IMG/VR virus record: IMGVR_UViG_3300030202_002773
Location: 1-64,000 of that record
Strand: one strand, 5' to 3'
DNA: 64,000 bases
DNA from: a virus
Shown one piece after another: positions 1 to 9,295 of the stretch. The notes under the pieces are model-generated. The model saw only the letters and a program-made list of their open reading frames with translations, did not search any database and had not been told where the DNA came from. Position 1 is the stretch's first letter. Each line of letters opens with the position of its first letter. Made by a program: the position numbers and the translations under genes.

Positions 1-494
1 AACCAGATTGGTTAAATAAAACCGCTGATGCTTCAGCAGGTGCAACAGTTGTATTCTCAGGAGCAGTTAGAGGTGATGTAGCTTATAGTGCAAACACTTG
101 GGATTACGAACCAGTACAAATTAAACTAATTGTAGAAAGTTATGATGGTGGTACGCAAACTCATACTGCTTCAGCTACTACAGGAGGTTCAACAGGATAC
201 GGTGACGGATTTGCAGTAAGAGCTTTTGAAGAAAGTTTACAAGGAACATCTCACGGATTCTACATGAGAGGTCACTTACCACAGCAACCTACTTTAGAGT
301 CTGTAACAGGTTCTAACTATGACATGTATTCAATTGTAGCAACTAAAGATGGTTCATCTCACTCTCAAATTAATGGAGTAGATAACTTAATAGAGCTTAA
401 TGTTGCAGCAATAGCAGGTGATGCTGACAGCTTAATCTTTGAAAATAAACTTAACGCATATTTCACTGGTAATTTCCCAGCTGTAATACTGTAA
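1..494 (+). CDS. C-terminal part of a virion protein (candidate major capsid protein)
   Basis: The reading frame is open from the first base of the window and ends with TAA at 492-494, so this is the 3' end of a longer gene; the ATG at 264 is internal. The visible 163 residues are rich in Gly, Thr, Ser and Ala and lack membrane segments or catalytic motifs. The context fits a capsid gene: the next gene is a small beta-rich decoration-like protein, then comes a strong terminator, and fibre genes follow. Calling it the major capsid protein is inference from gene order; a head fibre or other surface protein is also possible. Confidence 0.55.
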   Translation, partial: PDWLNKTADASAGATVVFSGAVRGDVAYSANTWDYEPVQIKLIVESYDGGTQTHTASATTGGSTGYGDGFAVRAFEESLQGTSHGFYMRGHLPQQPTLESVTGSNYDMYSIVATKDGSSHSQINGVDNLIELNVAAIAGDADSLIFENKLNAYFTGNFPAVIL

Positions 495-521
495 TTATTA
501 ATCTTATAAAATAAATAAAAA

Positions 522-905
522 ATGGCAAATTCAAATATAAATTATGGTTACGTATCTGCAAGGTACCTAGCAAGTGATGGTGTTACAGTGGCAACACAAA
601 CATTAGCAACTACTAGTAATGTTCCTAATGGTGCAATTATCACATCAACAACTGTAATTGCAAGAGGAGCTGTTGCTTCAGGTGGTAGTGCAACAATTTC
701 AATTATTGCAGGTGGTGTTACTACTACATCAGCAATTGCAAAAGCAAAATTAGATACAGCAAACTATGTAGTTAGAGAGGATGTTGTAGAAGATGCAGCA
801 GCAGTTTCTGATGGTACAGCAATTAAAGTAGCAGTTGGTACTGCAGCTTTAACTGGAGGTACAGCAGATTTAGACATTATTGTAGAATACGTCCTAATAG
901 GATAA
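522..905 (+). CDS. Small beta-rich virion protein, possible capsid decoration protein
   Basis: This 127-residue protein consists almost entirely of small and beta-prone residues (Ala, Thr, Val, Gly, Ile) with no cysteine, signal peptide or membrane segment. That composition is common in phage capsid decoration and head-fibre proteins. It starts at an ATG preceded by an A-rich leader (taaaataaataaaaa), as usual in Bacteroidota, 27 bases after the candidate capsid gene. It is the last gene before the hairpin terminator at 920-962, so it probably shares a transcript with the capsid gene. The exact function is unknown. Confidence 0.6.
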   Translation: MANSNINYGYVSARYLASDGVTVATQTLATTSNVPNGAIITSTTVIARGAVASGGSATISIIAGGVTTTSAIAKAKLDTANYVVREDVVEDAAAVSDGTAIKVAVGTAALTGGTADLDIIVEYVLIG

Positions 906-919
906 TCTACATTTAACAT

Positions 920-962
920 AAGACTTATAGGGGGCATTAGTCCCCCTATCGGTCTTTTTTTT
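920..962 (+). terminator. Rho-independent terminator
   Basis: An outer stem AAGAC/GTCTT encloses, across small bulges, an 8-bp stem ATAGGGGG/CCCCCTAT with a 7-base loop, followed directly by a run of eight T. It lies between the decoration-like gene and the 177-aa gene and probably lowers read-through from the capsid transcript into the fibre genes. Confidence 0.85.
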
Positions 963-976
963 AAAATTAAAAAATT

Positions 977-1510
977 ATGGCACTATCTTTAAATGCAGCA
1001 GATGGATGTAAATACTTATCAGTAATTATAAACTATACTGCTACCTCAACTACTGTTTTAGGATTAAATATACTTGATGCTGATGGCTCAAGTGTAGCAG
1101 GAACAGTTGCTCCAACATTTACTATAACACCTGGTTCAGGTCCTATTAGTTATCCTATACCTGTTTCTGATTTAACTATTTCAAATGGAATAGTTACTGT
1201 AGTTCTAACGTCTCAAACAGGAAATGCGATACCAGGAGGGCAAGAGTCAGCATTATTACATTGTGATATTGACTGTTGTTTAACTAAATTAACTAATGAA
1301 CTTATAGATTGTGCTTGTGATTGTGCTAAATGTGCATCATCATTAGCAAAAGCTCAAAAAGTATATTTATTAATTACATCAGCTGATTATGCTATTATAC
1401 AAGCTAATGAAGGGTCAGACAGTGCAAGACCAGGATTTATAAAAGACGCAAAAACTAAATACTTAAAAGCAAAAGAAATCTGCGATGAAAGTTGCGGATG
1501 TAATTGTTAA
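977..1510 (+). CDS. Virion-associated protein with cysteine-rich C-terminus
   Basis: The 177 residues split into a beta-rich N-terminal half (Thr/Ile/Val/Pro/Gly) and a helical, cysteine-rich C-terminal half with clusters such as DCDC-like pairs (CDCCLTKL, CACDCAKC) and a CGCNC end. The C-terminal half resembles in pattern the last part of the next, 1447-aa protein (alternating DC pairs and a KL...LL helix), which suggests a shared module for assembly or attachment. No enzyme motif is visible. The ATG follows an A-rich leader 14 bases after the terminator's T-run. It is probably a capsid or fibre accessory protein, but the role is not known. Confidence 0.55.
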   Translation: MALSLNAADGCKYLSVIINYTATSTTVLGLNILDADGSSVAGTVAPTFTITPGSGPISYPIPVSDLTISNGIVTVVLTSQTGNAIPGGQESALLHCDIDCCLTKLTNELIDCACDCAKCASSLAKAQKVYLLITSADYAIIQANEGSDSARPGFIKDAKTKYLKAKEICDESCGCNC

Positions 1511-1527
1511 AATAAATAAATATATAT

Positions 1528-4500
1528 ATGGCTCCAGATGATTATGAATATGATGACACGCCTGAAGAAGAAGAAGGAAGTTCAGAAGATCTTTATCGAC
1601 ACGATTCAGATGTAGAAGATACTAGTGAAGATATTGACTATAGTGATGTTATTGAGGTTGAACCTGAACAGTCATCTGATATTATACAAACTATATACGA
1701 AGGTAAACCTACTCAAGCTAATAAAGCTAAAGGTACTCCAGCCCCAAGACATAATATAATAAAAGCTGAAGCTATTTATGGTTCTGGGCAAAGTTCTGGA
1801 TCAACTGTTGTAACAATAAATATAAAACCAACTGGTGCTGGACCTCAATGGGATTTTGTAGTAAATTTAACAGATGTTACTTCCGGAACATACGCAGCTC
1901 AACCAGATCAAGTAGATAATAATACAACTCTTAATCATATACAATTAAGCTATTATACTGTTAGTGGAGGAGCGTCAAGTCCTGCTTGTCAAGTAGGTGC
2001 ACATACAAGAAACTATGAAGCTACATTTAATTCAGGACATGTAGAAGATTTTTCAATATTAGTTCCTGGATATTATAATAGTGTTGGTTATTATTTTAGT
2101 CAATACACTTTTATAGGTAATACAACTAATGAGGTTTATCCTTGTGCTGATCCTAATCCTGATTTTAGATTTCATGTAGGTAGAGTTTGGAGTACGGTAA
2201 ACGCAGTATCAGGAAATTTATTGGAACTTACTCAAATTGATGTAATTGATGACCCTAGTAATTTATGGACAAATGGAGCTTCTCTTGTTCAATTTTCAAG
2301 TGGTAAACCTGTTGAATTTACATTAATGGGAAATGGAGGTATAGGTTCTGATAATTTCTATCTAGCAAATGTAAATGGAGGTGGTACTGCCTCAACATAT
2401 AATGTTGATCCAAATCAATTTTTAAGGCAAAAAGTACGAAGTATTGTTGCTATAATAGATGATGGAATTCATCCAGCTGCCCCAACTGCATTTGCAGGTT
2501 TTAATACAATTCCTAACTCTGGATTAAATTGGTCAGAAGTAGAATATGGGTTTGGTCCTAATCAATGGTTTACTAATTATAATGTAGGGGGTAATTTTCC
2601 TTTTGTTAGTTTTATTGAGTATGCTGAACATTTACCAGATTGTGATCCTACTACATTTGCTATTGATGCATGTTTAGATGTTAATTCTATGTCCTATTAT
2701 GGGTATACTGATAATGATTGTACTGGTACAACAATAGCTTCTAATATTTTAGCAAATCCAAGTTTAGCTGTTTGGACTCAACCTGCAGGGTGTTGTCCAG
2801 ATTGTATTAATCCTTTACATAGAAGTGATCCTAATACTTATAGTCCACTCCCTTTAATGATCAGTGCTGAATCTGTTAATCCAACTACTCCTGCAGGATC
2901 AGATGGTTATATAAATATAACTGTACTAGATGGAGGATTTACTCCTGCTGGTCAACCTATGGGATTCATTACAGGTGTAGCAAATTATACATATGTTTTA
3001 AGAAATCAGGATCCAACTGATGATATGATGAGCCAAACTGCAGGAAAAGCTGTTAGTTCTGGAGCTGTTTCTTCTACTGGTTTTACTTTTGGGCATAGTG
3101 TTGCTGCTACTAATAATAATGGAGGTTTAATACAAACAGGCGCAGCAGGAACTACTACTATTACTACTTCTGCTGCTCAGGGATATGTTCCTGGAGGCAG
3201 TGATATAGGAACAGGTGCAATTAGTGAAGGACTTAAAGCAGGGACTTATGATGTATTTGTATTTGATTCAAGTACAACTGTTTGTTTAGCAAGAACTACA
3301 GTTAATCTGCAAGACCCATCTCCAGTTGCTGGTTGTACGGATTCTAATGCATTAAATTTTAATTCTTTAGCTACTGTTGCAAATAATACTACTTGTCATT
3401 ATTGTGACGCTTCTACTGGAGAACTAGTTGATGGTAATACTCCAGCTGTTATAGTAGCACCTATAAATACAGTTAGTGGTTCACCATTTAATATACTAAC
3501 CTATCCAACACATACTACAGCTACAAATACTGTAGTTGATATTTCAGGTCTTAGTCCAACCACTCAATTTCAAGCTTACATAAATGATGTTGTTAGTGCC
3601 TCTGGTGCTCAGAATGCTAATTACATAGTATCATTACATAAGTGGACTACTCAAAGTTCTAGTGGTAGTTATGCTGCTAGTTCTACTATAGGTACAATTA
3701 CTTCTAATACAGGTTCTGGTTGGAATGTAACTTTAAGTAATTCTACTTTAGGGGCAGGTCTTACATATGGTTATTATAGTATAAAAATATCAATAAGTGA
3801 TCCAGATGCTACCGTAGAAATTGAACAATGTTACGAGATTATAGATTTTATAATTCCAGTACCAGCCTGTGTAGATGCTGGAGTAGCTACCGCTCAAGAC
3901 GGTGTTATAGTTTCAGATGCAAATTTATATTTCCATGATCAAACAATTTGTAATTTAGGTTCTAATACTTGTTGTAATGTAGTACATTTTACAGCTAATC
4001 ACATAAATGATTATTGTTCTGTTATAAAGTATAAACCTACAATTACTTGCCCTTTAGCAACTTATTACCATGAAATAACTTTACAGTATTATGATAATGG
4101 GTCTTGGGTAGATGTACCTGGTACAACTTTAGATTTTGGAAATATTAATAATAGTTCAATAACATATCCTAACACTTGGACTCCAGGTTTTATATTTACA
4201 TTTAATCATTTTGTTATTAATGGAAGTGGAGGTTATAGGGTAAAATGGACAAGTATAATTCCAAATAATAGTGCTTGTACTTTATATAGTAATGCAGAGC
4301 AAGTAACATTTGGTGTTTATGGGTGTACTGACTCTTCAGTAGATCAAAATGGAAATCAAGCTCTTAATTATAATCCGTTAGCGACTTGTCCTGAAGCTTG
4401 TGTATGGTGTATATATGGATGTACTACTCCTGGTTATTCAAATTATGATCCAAATGCTACATGTGATGATGGTTCATGTATTGGAAATGTTTACGGTTGT

Positions 4501-5871
4501 ACAGATCCTACTGCATCTAATTATAATCCGCTAGCAACTCAGGATGATGGCTCATGTGTATATAATAATTGTGGATGTACAGATGCTTTTGCTTATAATT
4601 GGGGAGTAAATTGTGCAGGTCAAGTTGTAGCATCGGGTACAACACCTCCACCATGTGATGATGGATGTTGTTTATATTGTGATGATCCTGCAATGACTTA
4701 TACTTCAGCAACTGTTGCAGCAACAACTACTTTAATTCCTTCTGGAAGTGGATTTTATTGTCAATCAAATTCAGACGGATGTATAAAACTTACTGTAAGT
4801 TCTACAACATGTACTGGGCAATGGGAACTTTTTTCATGTACTACATACTGTGGAATATCTCAATCTTATAACTATTGGATTACTCCTGGTAATTATGATT
4901 ATGATGTTGAATATTCATTTTGTAATTTACCTGCAGGATGTTATACATTTACTATATATGATTGTAATGGATGTGAATTGATATTTGATGTATGTGTTCC
5001 AAGTGTTGGAAATGTTTGTGGATGTACTGATCCAGCTGCTATTAATTATAATGCTGGTGCTATATATGATGATGGTTCATGTGAATATTGCGGATGTACA
5101 GATGAGAATGCAATTAATTATAATCCACAAGCAACTCAAAATTGTATACCTGATACTTGTGAATATCCGTCATTATTACCTCCGTGCATACCTCCAAATA
5201 TAGATCAAACTATTAGAAGACTTGAAACATGTATAGCAGAAAACGGATTTGATTATTACAATAAACTAGTTACAGGCCAAGCTGATGATTGTTCTATAAT
5301 GAATGTTTGGAAACTAATGTTAATGGCTTATTTATTAAAACGAAAAGGCTTAGACTGTATTTATAATTGTGCAGATGCAAATACTCCTAATCCTGCAGAT
5401 GTATATAAGTCTTGTGACGAGATTTGGGTTACTGGAGGACCTAGTACAGGATTAAATGATTCTGCTGTTACAGGAACAGGAGTTGGAACTACATCTACTG
5501 TAACTTTATTTGCAATAGGTGGAACTGGAGAATTAACTCCTGGAGATGTAATAAAACACCACATTAGTGGAAATATTTGGATATTTTATGGACCAGGACA
5601 AAATGGTACGCCTACACCAGTTAGTGTGGCAGGACTAGATCCAGAGAATGCTTCTGGAAGTATATCAGGATATTGGGCTTGGTGTAATGATGCTATGAAA
5701 TATACATCAAATAATAATAATATTAATTATATAGATAATTTTATTACCTTTGCAAATAAGTTTTGTAGAGACTGTGGTAATGATCCAAGAGGATTAACTG
5801 GTAGCGCATCAAATTTAAATATTCCAATAATTCAGCAAGGAATAGATGGAATAGAAGATATAGAAATATAA
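1528..5871 (+). CDS. Giant cysteine-repeat surface/fibre protein (1447 aa)
   Basis: Residues 1-50 are extremely acidic (runs of Asp and Glu). The middle is a long Thr/Ser/Asn/Gly-rich beta region without enzyme motifs. Seven GCTD...C repeats begin at about residue 602 and cluster at about 932-1010 and 1165-1211, with the pattern GCTDP-x-A-x-NYNP-x-A-x-DDGSC; each holds two or more cysteines and an acidic loop that could bind calcium. The last 230 residues are helical, then Gly/Thr-rich. There is no signal peptide, so it is probably assembled into the particle rather than secreted. Such repeats are frequent in surface proteins of marine Bacteroidota, suggesting an adhesion role or a host-derived module. 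Receptor-binding fibre and head-surface protein are both possible. Confidence 0.65.
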   Translation: MAPDDYEYDDTPEEEEGSSEDLYRHDSDVEDTSEDIDYSDVIEVEPEQSSDIIQTIYEGKPTQANKAKGTPAPRHNIIKAEAIYGSGQSSGSTVVTINIKPTGAGPQWDFVVNLTDVTSGTYAAQPDQVDNNTTLNHIQLSYYTVSGGASSPACQVGAHTRNYEATFNSGHVEDFSILVPGYYNSVGYYFSQYTFIGNTTNEVYPCADPNPDFRFHVGRVWSTVNAVSGNLLELTQIDVIDDPSNLWTNGASLVQFSSGKPVEFTLMGNGGIGSDNFYLANVNGGGTASTYNVDPNQFLRQKVRSIVAIIDDGIHPAAPTAFAGFNTIPNSGLNWSEVEYGFGPNQWFTNYNVGGNFPFVSFIEYAEHLPDCDPTTFAIDACLDVNSMSYYGYTDNDCTGTTIASNILANPSLAVWTQPAGCCPDCINPLHRSDPNTYSPLPLMISAESVNPTTPAGSDGYINITVLDGGFTPAGQPMGFITGVANYTYVLRNQDPTDDMMSQTAGKAVSSGAVSSTGFTFGHSVAATNNNGGLIQTGAAGTTTITTSAAQGYVPGGSDIGTGAISEGLKAGTYDVFVFDSSTTVCLARTTVNLQDPSPVAGCTDSNALNFNSLATVANNTTCHYCDASTGELVDGNTPAVIVAPINTVSGSPFNILTYPTHTTATNTVVDISGLSPTTQFQAYINDVVSASGAQNANYIVSLHKWTTQSSSGSYAASSTIGTITSNTGSGWNVTLSNSTLGAGLTYGYYSIKISISDPDATVEIEQCYEIIDFIIPVPACVDAGVATAQDGVIVSDANLYFHDQTICNLGSNTCCNVVHFTANHINDYCSVIKYKPTITCPLATYYHEITLQYYDNGSWVDVPGTTLDFGNINNSSITYPNTWTPGFIFTFNHFVINGSGGYRVKWTSIIPNNSACTLYSNAEQVTFGVYGCTDSSVDQNGNQALNYNPLATCPEACVWCIYGCTTPGYSNYDPNATCDDGSCIGNVYGCTDPTASNYNPLATQDDGSCVYNNCGCTDAFAYNWGVNCAGQVVASGTTPPPCDDGCCLYCDDPAMTYTSATVAATTTLIPSGSGFYCQSNSDGCIKLTVSSTTCTGQWELFSCTTYCGISQSYNYWITPGNYDYDVEYSFCNLPAGCYTFTIYDCNGCELIFDVCVPSVGNVCGCTDPAAINYNAGAIYDDGSCEYCGCTDENAINYNPQATQNCIPDTCEYPSLLPPCIPPNIDQTIRRLETCIAENGFDYYNKLVTGQADDCSIMNVWKLMLMAYLLKRKGLDCIYNCADANTPNPADVYKSCDEIWVTGGPSTGLNDSAVTGTGVGTTSTVTLFAIGGTGELTPGDVIKHHISGNIWIFYGPGQNGTPTPVSVAGLDPENASGSISGYWAWCNDAMKYTSNNNNINYIDNFITFANKFCRDCGNDPRGLTGSASNLNIPIIQQGIDGIEDIEI
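4321..4557 (+). repeat. Three tandem GCTD...C cysteine repeats in the 1447-aa protein
   Basis: Three successive units of about 20-27 codons start with Gly-Cys-Thr and end in Cys; the last two end in DDGSC with an NYDP or NYNP core. They are related in protein sequence but divergent in DNA, so the duplication is old. Confidence 0.85.
5020..5160 (+). repeat. Two tandem GCTD...C cysteine repeats near the C-terminus of the 1447-aa protein
   Basis: Two adjacent units (GCTDPAAINYN...DDGSC and GCTDENAINYNP...DTC) are separated by only a few residues. They belong to the same repeat family as the units at 4321-4557 and those in the secreted protein encoded at 9979-12477. Confidence 0.85.
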
Positions 5872-5883
5872 AAAAATAAAAAA

Positions 5884-7365
5884 ATGGCAAAATTAACCGA
5901 CTTAACAACGTTAGCAAAAACAAGTGTAGGAAATAATGATTATTTTCTAGTAACTAATAGTAGCACAGGATCATCTAAAAGACTTTCAGTAGCTTCTTTA
6001 TTTCCTGCAGTTTCAACAGCAGGTACTAGTAGTGAGACACTTTATAATAGTGCAACGTTAACAAATAAAAATCAAATAGTTTTTAAAGGAATAAAAAGTG
6101 GAGATACAGGATTATTAACTGTAGCTACTACTTCTAGTAATATAGTATTAACAGCTTTAGAAGCTGGGATAGATCTTAGTTTATGTAACAACGTAACTTC
6201 AGGATTTTTAACTTCTGTAGATTTTACTGGTGCAGCAACTGGAGAATGTGGTGTAACAAACGGAGGTACAGGGTTATCTACTATAGCTAAAGGCGCAATG
6301 CTTTATGCTAGTGCAACTGATACAATAACAGCTACTTCAGCAATGTCTACAAACGGGCAATTACTTATAGGTAATGCTACTACAGGAGTACCTTCTTTAG
6401 CAACACTTACTGCAGGAACTAATATAACAATTACTAATACTGCAGGAGCTATTTCTATAGCAGCTAGTTTATCTACTCTTGCAGGAATATTAGATATGGC
6501 TAATAATAATATAGATTTAGGTACTGCATATATAAGTGCTGACGGATCTACTAGTCAAGGTATAAGAGTAACTGGAGCTAATACTTATATAGGAGCATCA
6601 GGATCTTATTTTAATAACGACATATTAAATATAGGAGGTGGAGGTATTGAATTTTCTGATGCTGCAACTATAAATCCTACAGCTCAAACATCTAGTACTG
6701 CAGGAAAAGCATTAACAATTCAAAGTGGAAATAGTGCATCAGCTGCAGCAGGAGCTTTAAATATAACTGGTGGTACTGCATCAGGAAGTGGAGCTGGAGG
6801 AACAATTACTTTAACAGCAGGTAGAGATACTTCTGGAAGTTCAGACGGATCAATTATTATGAAGACTTATACAGGAGGTACAGCAACTGCAGCTTTAACT
6901 ATAGATCCAGAAGGACAAGACCTAACAGTTAATACTGGAGATGTAATTATGTCAACTGGAAATGTATATATGAGAAATTCATCTAATCCAGATGTAATTA
7001 AATATCAAGGAACTCAAGCAACTACAGATGATGGTACTGCAGTAGTAACAGCAGCTAATATATTAACAGGTATAATACAATGTACTCCAACAGGAGATAG
7101 ATCTAAAGCTACAGATACAGCATCTAATTTAATATCAGGATTAAGTTTAAATGCAGATGGTGATGCATTTGATTTTAGTTTGATTAGTTTAGCTACAGAT
7201 GGTACATCTGATATTACTCTTACAGCGGGAACAAGTGTAACACTTGTAGGTAATATGAAAGTAAAATCACAAGATAATGCTGATGATGCAGGATATGCAG
7301 GTGTAGGAAGATTTAGAATTGCAAGAACAGGTGGTAGTGCTGTAACAATGTTTAGAATAGGATAA
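5884..7365 (+). CDS. Tail-fibre-like protein (493 aa)
   Basis: The protein is a long beta-rich chain of Thr, Ser, Ala, Gly and Asn repeats. Residues about 1-35 (DYFLVTNSSTGSSKRLSVAS) look like a capsid- or tail-attachment head, and a GGTGLSTIAKGAMLYASATD segment follows, a pattern widely seen in phage fibres (GGTG...G.LYA). The C-terminal part ends in a small beta module without a recognisable self-cleaving chaperone domain. It follows the 1447-aa gene by 12 bases and uses an A-rich leader. The likely role is a trimeric fibre or virion surface protein; receptor specificity cannot be read from the sequence. Confidence 0.65.
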   Translation: MAKLTDLTTLAKTSVGNNDYFLVTNSSTGSSKRLSVASLFPAVSTAGTSSETLYNSATLTNKNQIVFKGIKSGDTGLLTVATTSSNIVLTALEAGIDLSLCNNVTSGFLTSVDFTGAATGECGVTNGGTGLSTIAKGAMLYASATDTITATSAMSTNGQLLIGNATTGVPSLATLTAGTNITITNTAGAISIAASLSTLAGILDMANNNIDLGTAYISADGSTSQGIRVTGANTYIGASGSYFNNDILNIGGGGIEFSDAATINPTAQTSSTAGKALTIQSGNSASAAAGALNITGGTASGSGAGGTITLTAGRDTSGSSDGSIIMKTYTGGTATAALTIDPEGQDLTVNTGDVIMSTGNVYMRNSSNPDVIKYQGTQATTDDGTAVVTAANILTGIIQCTPTGDRSKATDTASNLISGLSLNADGDAFDFSLISLATDGTSDITLTAGTSVTLVGNMKVKSQDNADDAGYAGVGRFRIARTGGSAVTMFRIG

Positions 7366-7394
7366 AATTAATAATAACAAAAACAATAGACAAA

Positions 7395-7808
7395 ATGACA
7401 ACAATTAATGCAACAAAAGCAGAATTTGTAAATTTAATCAATGGATTATTTCAAGTTCAAGAATTAAAAGGTAAAAAATTTGGATTAGTAATAAGTAAAA
7501 ATATTGCTACTTTAAAAAAAGAATTACAACATCTGGAAGATTTAGGAAAACCTTCTGAAGAATTTATGGAATTAGCAATGAAAGTTAATGAAATTTCTCA
7601 GTCAGATCCTGAAAATTCTAAAGAAAAAATAGACAAGTTAGAAAAAGAAAATGAAGAATTAGTAAAACTTAGAAGAGATCAAATGGACAATATAACAGAA
7701 CTTATGAAAGACAAAATGTCTATAGATCTTAAAATTATTTCTGAAGATATTTTACCAGATGACATTACTGCTAAACAAATTAATAATATTGAAAAAATAA
7801 TAAAATAA
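7395..7808 (+). CDS. Coiled-coil protein (137 aa), unknown function
   Basis: The protein is almost wholly helical and charged, with heptad-like spacing of Leu/Ile around residues 30-110 (for example KIDKLEKENEELVKLRRDQ), so a coiled coil is likely. It has no cysteine, signal peptide or enzyme motif. Its stop codon overlaps the next start by one base (TAATG), suggesting translational coupling with the 95-aa gene. Lying between fibre genes, it may be an assembly chaperone or scaffold for a fibre, but this is inference from position only. Confidence 0.6.
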   Translation: MTTINATKAEFVNLINGLFQVQELKGKKFGLVISKNIATLKKELQHLEDLGKPSEEFMELAMKVNEISQSDPENSKEKIDKLEKENEELVKLRRDQMDNITELMKDKMSIDLKIISEDILPDDITAKQINNIEKIIK

Positions 7809-8095
7809 TGGCAATAAGAACAGAACAAGATGCATTAATAGATGGTATAAGAACAAGTGTAGATAAAGGATTTGCTCCTCAAGGATTTGTAATGATTACA
7901 GGAACTGCAGCTCAATCAGTAGCTTCTGGAACATACTTTGCAGTACATTTCGTTACTGATTGTACTTTAACGGCATTTACAGCAACTAATTCAACTACAG
8001 TAACTGTTACACATAAAGCAGGATCAACTATATATGGTGACATTTTAACAATTACAGCTGGTAGTAGTGAAACATATATGTTATATAAAAACTAA
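7808..8095 (+). CDS. Small beta-rich virion protein (95 aa)
   Basis: Residues 1-25 are helical and the remaining 70 form a Thr/Ala/Gly/Val-rich beta region ending in SSETYMLYKN. There is no signal peptide or membrane segment. The start codon overlaps the upstream stop by one base. Size, composition and location among fibre genes suggest a small virion decoration or fibre-tip component. The family is not recognised. Confidence 0.55.
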   Translation: MAIRTEQDALIDGIRTSVDKGFAPQGFVMITGTAAQSVASGTYFAVHFVTDCTLTAFTATNSTTVTVTHKAGSTIYGDILTITAGSSETYMLYKN

Positions 8096-8101
8096 TAAAA
8101 T

Positions 8102-8887
8102 ATGTTAGGATTAGGAATAAGTTTAAGTAGTAGTGGAACAGTATCTTCAGGAGGTATAGCTCCATCTGATATATCTGGACTAGACGCTTGGTTTAGAGTT
8201 AACAAAGGTATAGCTGGAGCGAGTAACACATCAGACGCTGGTAATATGGTTGACGGGGAAGATATTGCTTCTTGGGCAGATCAATCTGGAAATAATAGAC
8301 ATGCTTCTCAATCAACCGACTCTAAAAAACCACATTGGGAAACTGACGCGGCTGATTTTGGAGGGTTACATTGGCCAGACGATGTTGCAGACACTCATCT
8401 AAATTTAGCTTCTAATGTATCTATAAACGCTAATCAAGATTTTACTGTTATGGTAAGAATGAAATTTGCTAACTTTGATACAGCCCAAGGACTAGTAGCA
8501 TCTGGCCCTCAAGATGTTATTAAATGGACAACTAATAAAAGAGTAGCGGTTATACTAGGAGGGTCTGGTGCTACTGAATTTGAAGAAGCTTCAGATACAT
8601 TAGCTGCAGATACTTATTATATTCATACTCTTACTAGAAAAGATGGAAGTACAGGAAACTTAACGTATCATATACATGGAGGAACTTACAGTGATAAGTT
8701 TTGGGAAAATGACTTGTCTACTCGTCAAGATGCAGATGCTTTTTTTATGAACAATATAGGTTGTGCTGCAGACGGAGTCTTACCAGTAGACGGTGTAATT
8801 AAAGATGTTATATTTTGGAAAGGAACAGCTTTAAGTGACTCAGAAAGAAATGATATGTATACATATATAAATGGACAAGCATATTAA
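8102..8887 (+). CDS. LamG/concanavalin-like lectin domain protein (261 aa)
   Basis: After a Gly/Ser-rich linker (residues 1-25) the sequence reads SGLDAWFRVNKG, then a SWADQSGNNRHASQ motif, and later VDGVIKDVIFWKGTALSDSERNDMYTYINGQ in parts. This order (a LDAW...D.SGN.....Q start and an E...F...LS..E...I..Y end) is typical of LamG/concanavalin A-like jelly-roll domains in phage fibres. Such domains usually bind glycans. It follows the 95-aa gene by six bases and starts at an ATG after taataaaat. It is probably a receptor- or polysaccharide-binding virion protein; catalytic activity is not supported. Confidence 0.65.
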   Translation: MLGLGISLSSSGTVSSGGIAPSDISGLDAWFRVNKGIAGASNTSDAGNMVDGEDIASWADQSGNNRHASQSTDSKKPHWETDAADFGGLHWPDDVADTHLNLASNVSINANQDFTVMVRMKFANFDTAQGLVASGPQDVIKWTTNKRVAVILGGSGATEFEEASDTLAADTYYIHTLTRKDGSTGNLTYHIHGGTYSDKFWENDLSTRQDADAFFMNNIGCAADGVLPVDGVIKDVIFWKGTALSDSERNDMYTYINGQAY

Positions 8888-8912
8888 TAATTAATAATTA
8901 AAATTAAAAATA

Positions 8913-9083
8913 ATGAATTGGATAAATGGTTTTAAAGCTACAAATAAAAAAGAAAAATATAAATTAGAATTTAGAATTGGTACTTTTACATTACTAGAAA
9001 TTAAACTTTGCGTATGCGAAAAAAAATCTTGTGAATGTTCTAGATTTAGATTTATGATTTGTAACTTAGGATTTGAATTCTAG
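8913..9083 (+). CDS. Small cysteine-rich protein (56 aa)
   Basis: An ATG at 8913, preceded by an A/T-rich leader, opens a 56-codon frame ending in TAG at 9081-9083. The product starts MNWINGFKATNKKEKYK and has five cysteines between residues 33 and 50 (CVCEKKSCEC, then C50), which could form a small metal site. The next gene's ATG lies one base after the stop, so the frame fills what would otherwise be a 200-base gap. The NWI opening resembles that of the fibre protein at 14934. The function is unknown. Confidence 0.5.
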   Translation: MNWINGFKATNKKEKYKLEFRIGTFTLLEIKLCVCEKKSCECSRFRFMICNLGFEF

Positions 9084-9084
9084 T

Positions 9085-9294
9085 ATGCCTATTACTAATA
9101 AGCAAATACATGACGAATTAAAAGATCTTAAAGAAGACGTAAGATTTATTAAAAAAAAGTTATTAGATCCAGATGATGGAACTATAGCTAGAGTAAATAG
9201 AAATACAGATTTTAGAAAATCAACAACAAAAGTATTGTGGTCTTTATGGATTGCAATCTTAGGAATAATTGGTAAAATAACATTTTGGAATTAA
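9085..9294 (+). CDS. Small membrane protein with C-terminal helix (69 aa)
   Basis: The ATG at 9085 is preferred over a TTG at 9073, because the TTG would overlap the upstream 56-aa gene. The first 50 residues are charged and helical (KQIHDELKDLKEDVRFIKKKL). A hydrophobic segment at about residues 51-68 (VLWSLWIAILGIIGKITFW) predicts a single C-terminal membrane anchor. It sits at the head of the membrane/secreted cassette that leads to holin and endolysin, so a lysis-accessory role is possible but not shown. Confidence 0.6.
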   Translation: MPITNKQIHDELKDLKEDVRFIKKKLLDPDDGTIARVNRNTDFRKSTTKVLWSLWIAILGIIGKITFWN

Positions 9295-9295
9295 T

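Noticed and set aside
264-494. Start of the first gene at the ATG at 264
   Set aside because: The same frame is open to base 1 with protein-like sequence, so 264 is internal.
4517-4726. Minus-strand frame inside the 1447-aa gene
   Set aside because: It is antisense to the cysteine repeats, is rich in His/Gln/Leu from complemented repeat codons, and lacks any independent signal.
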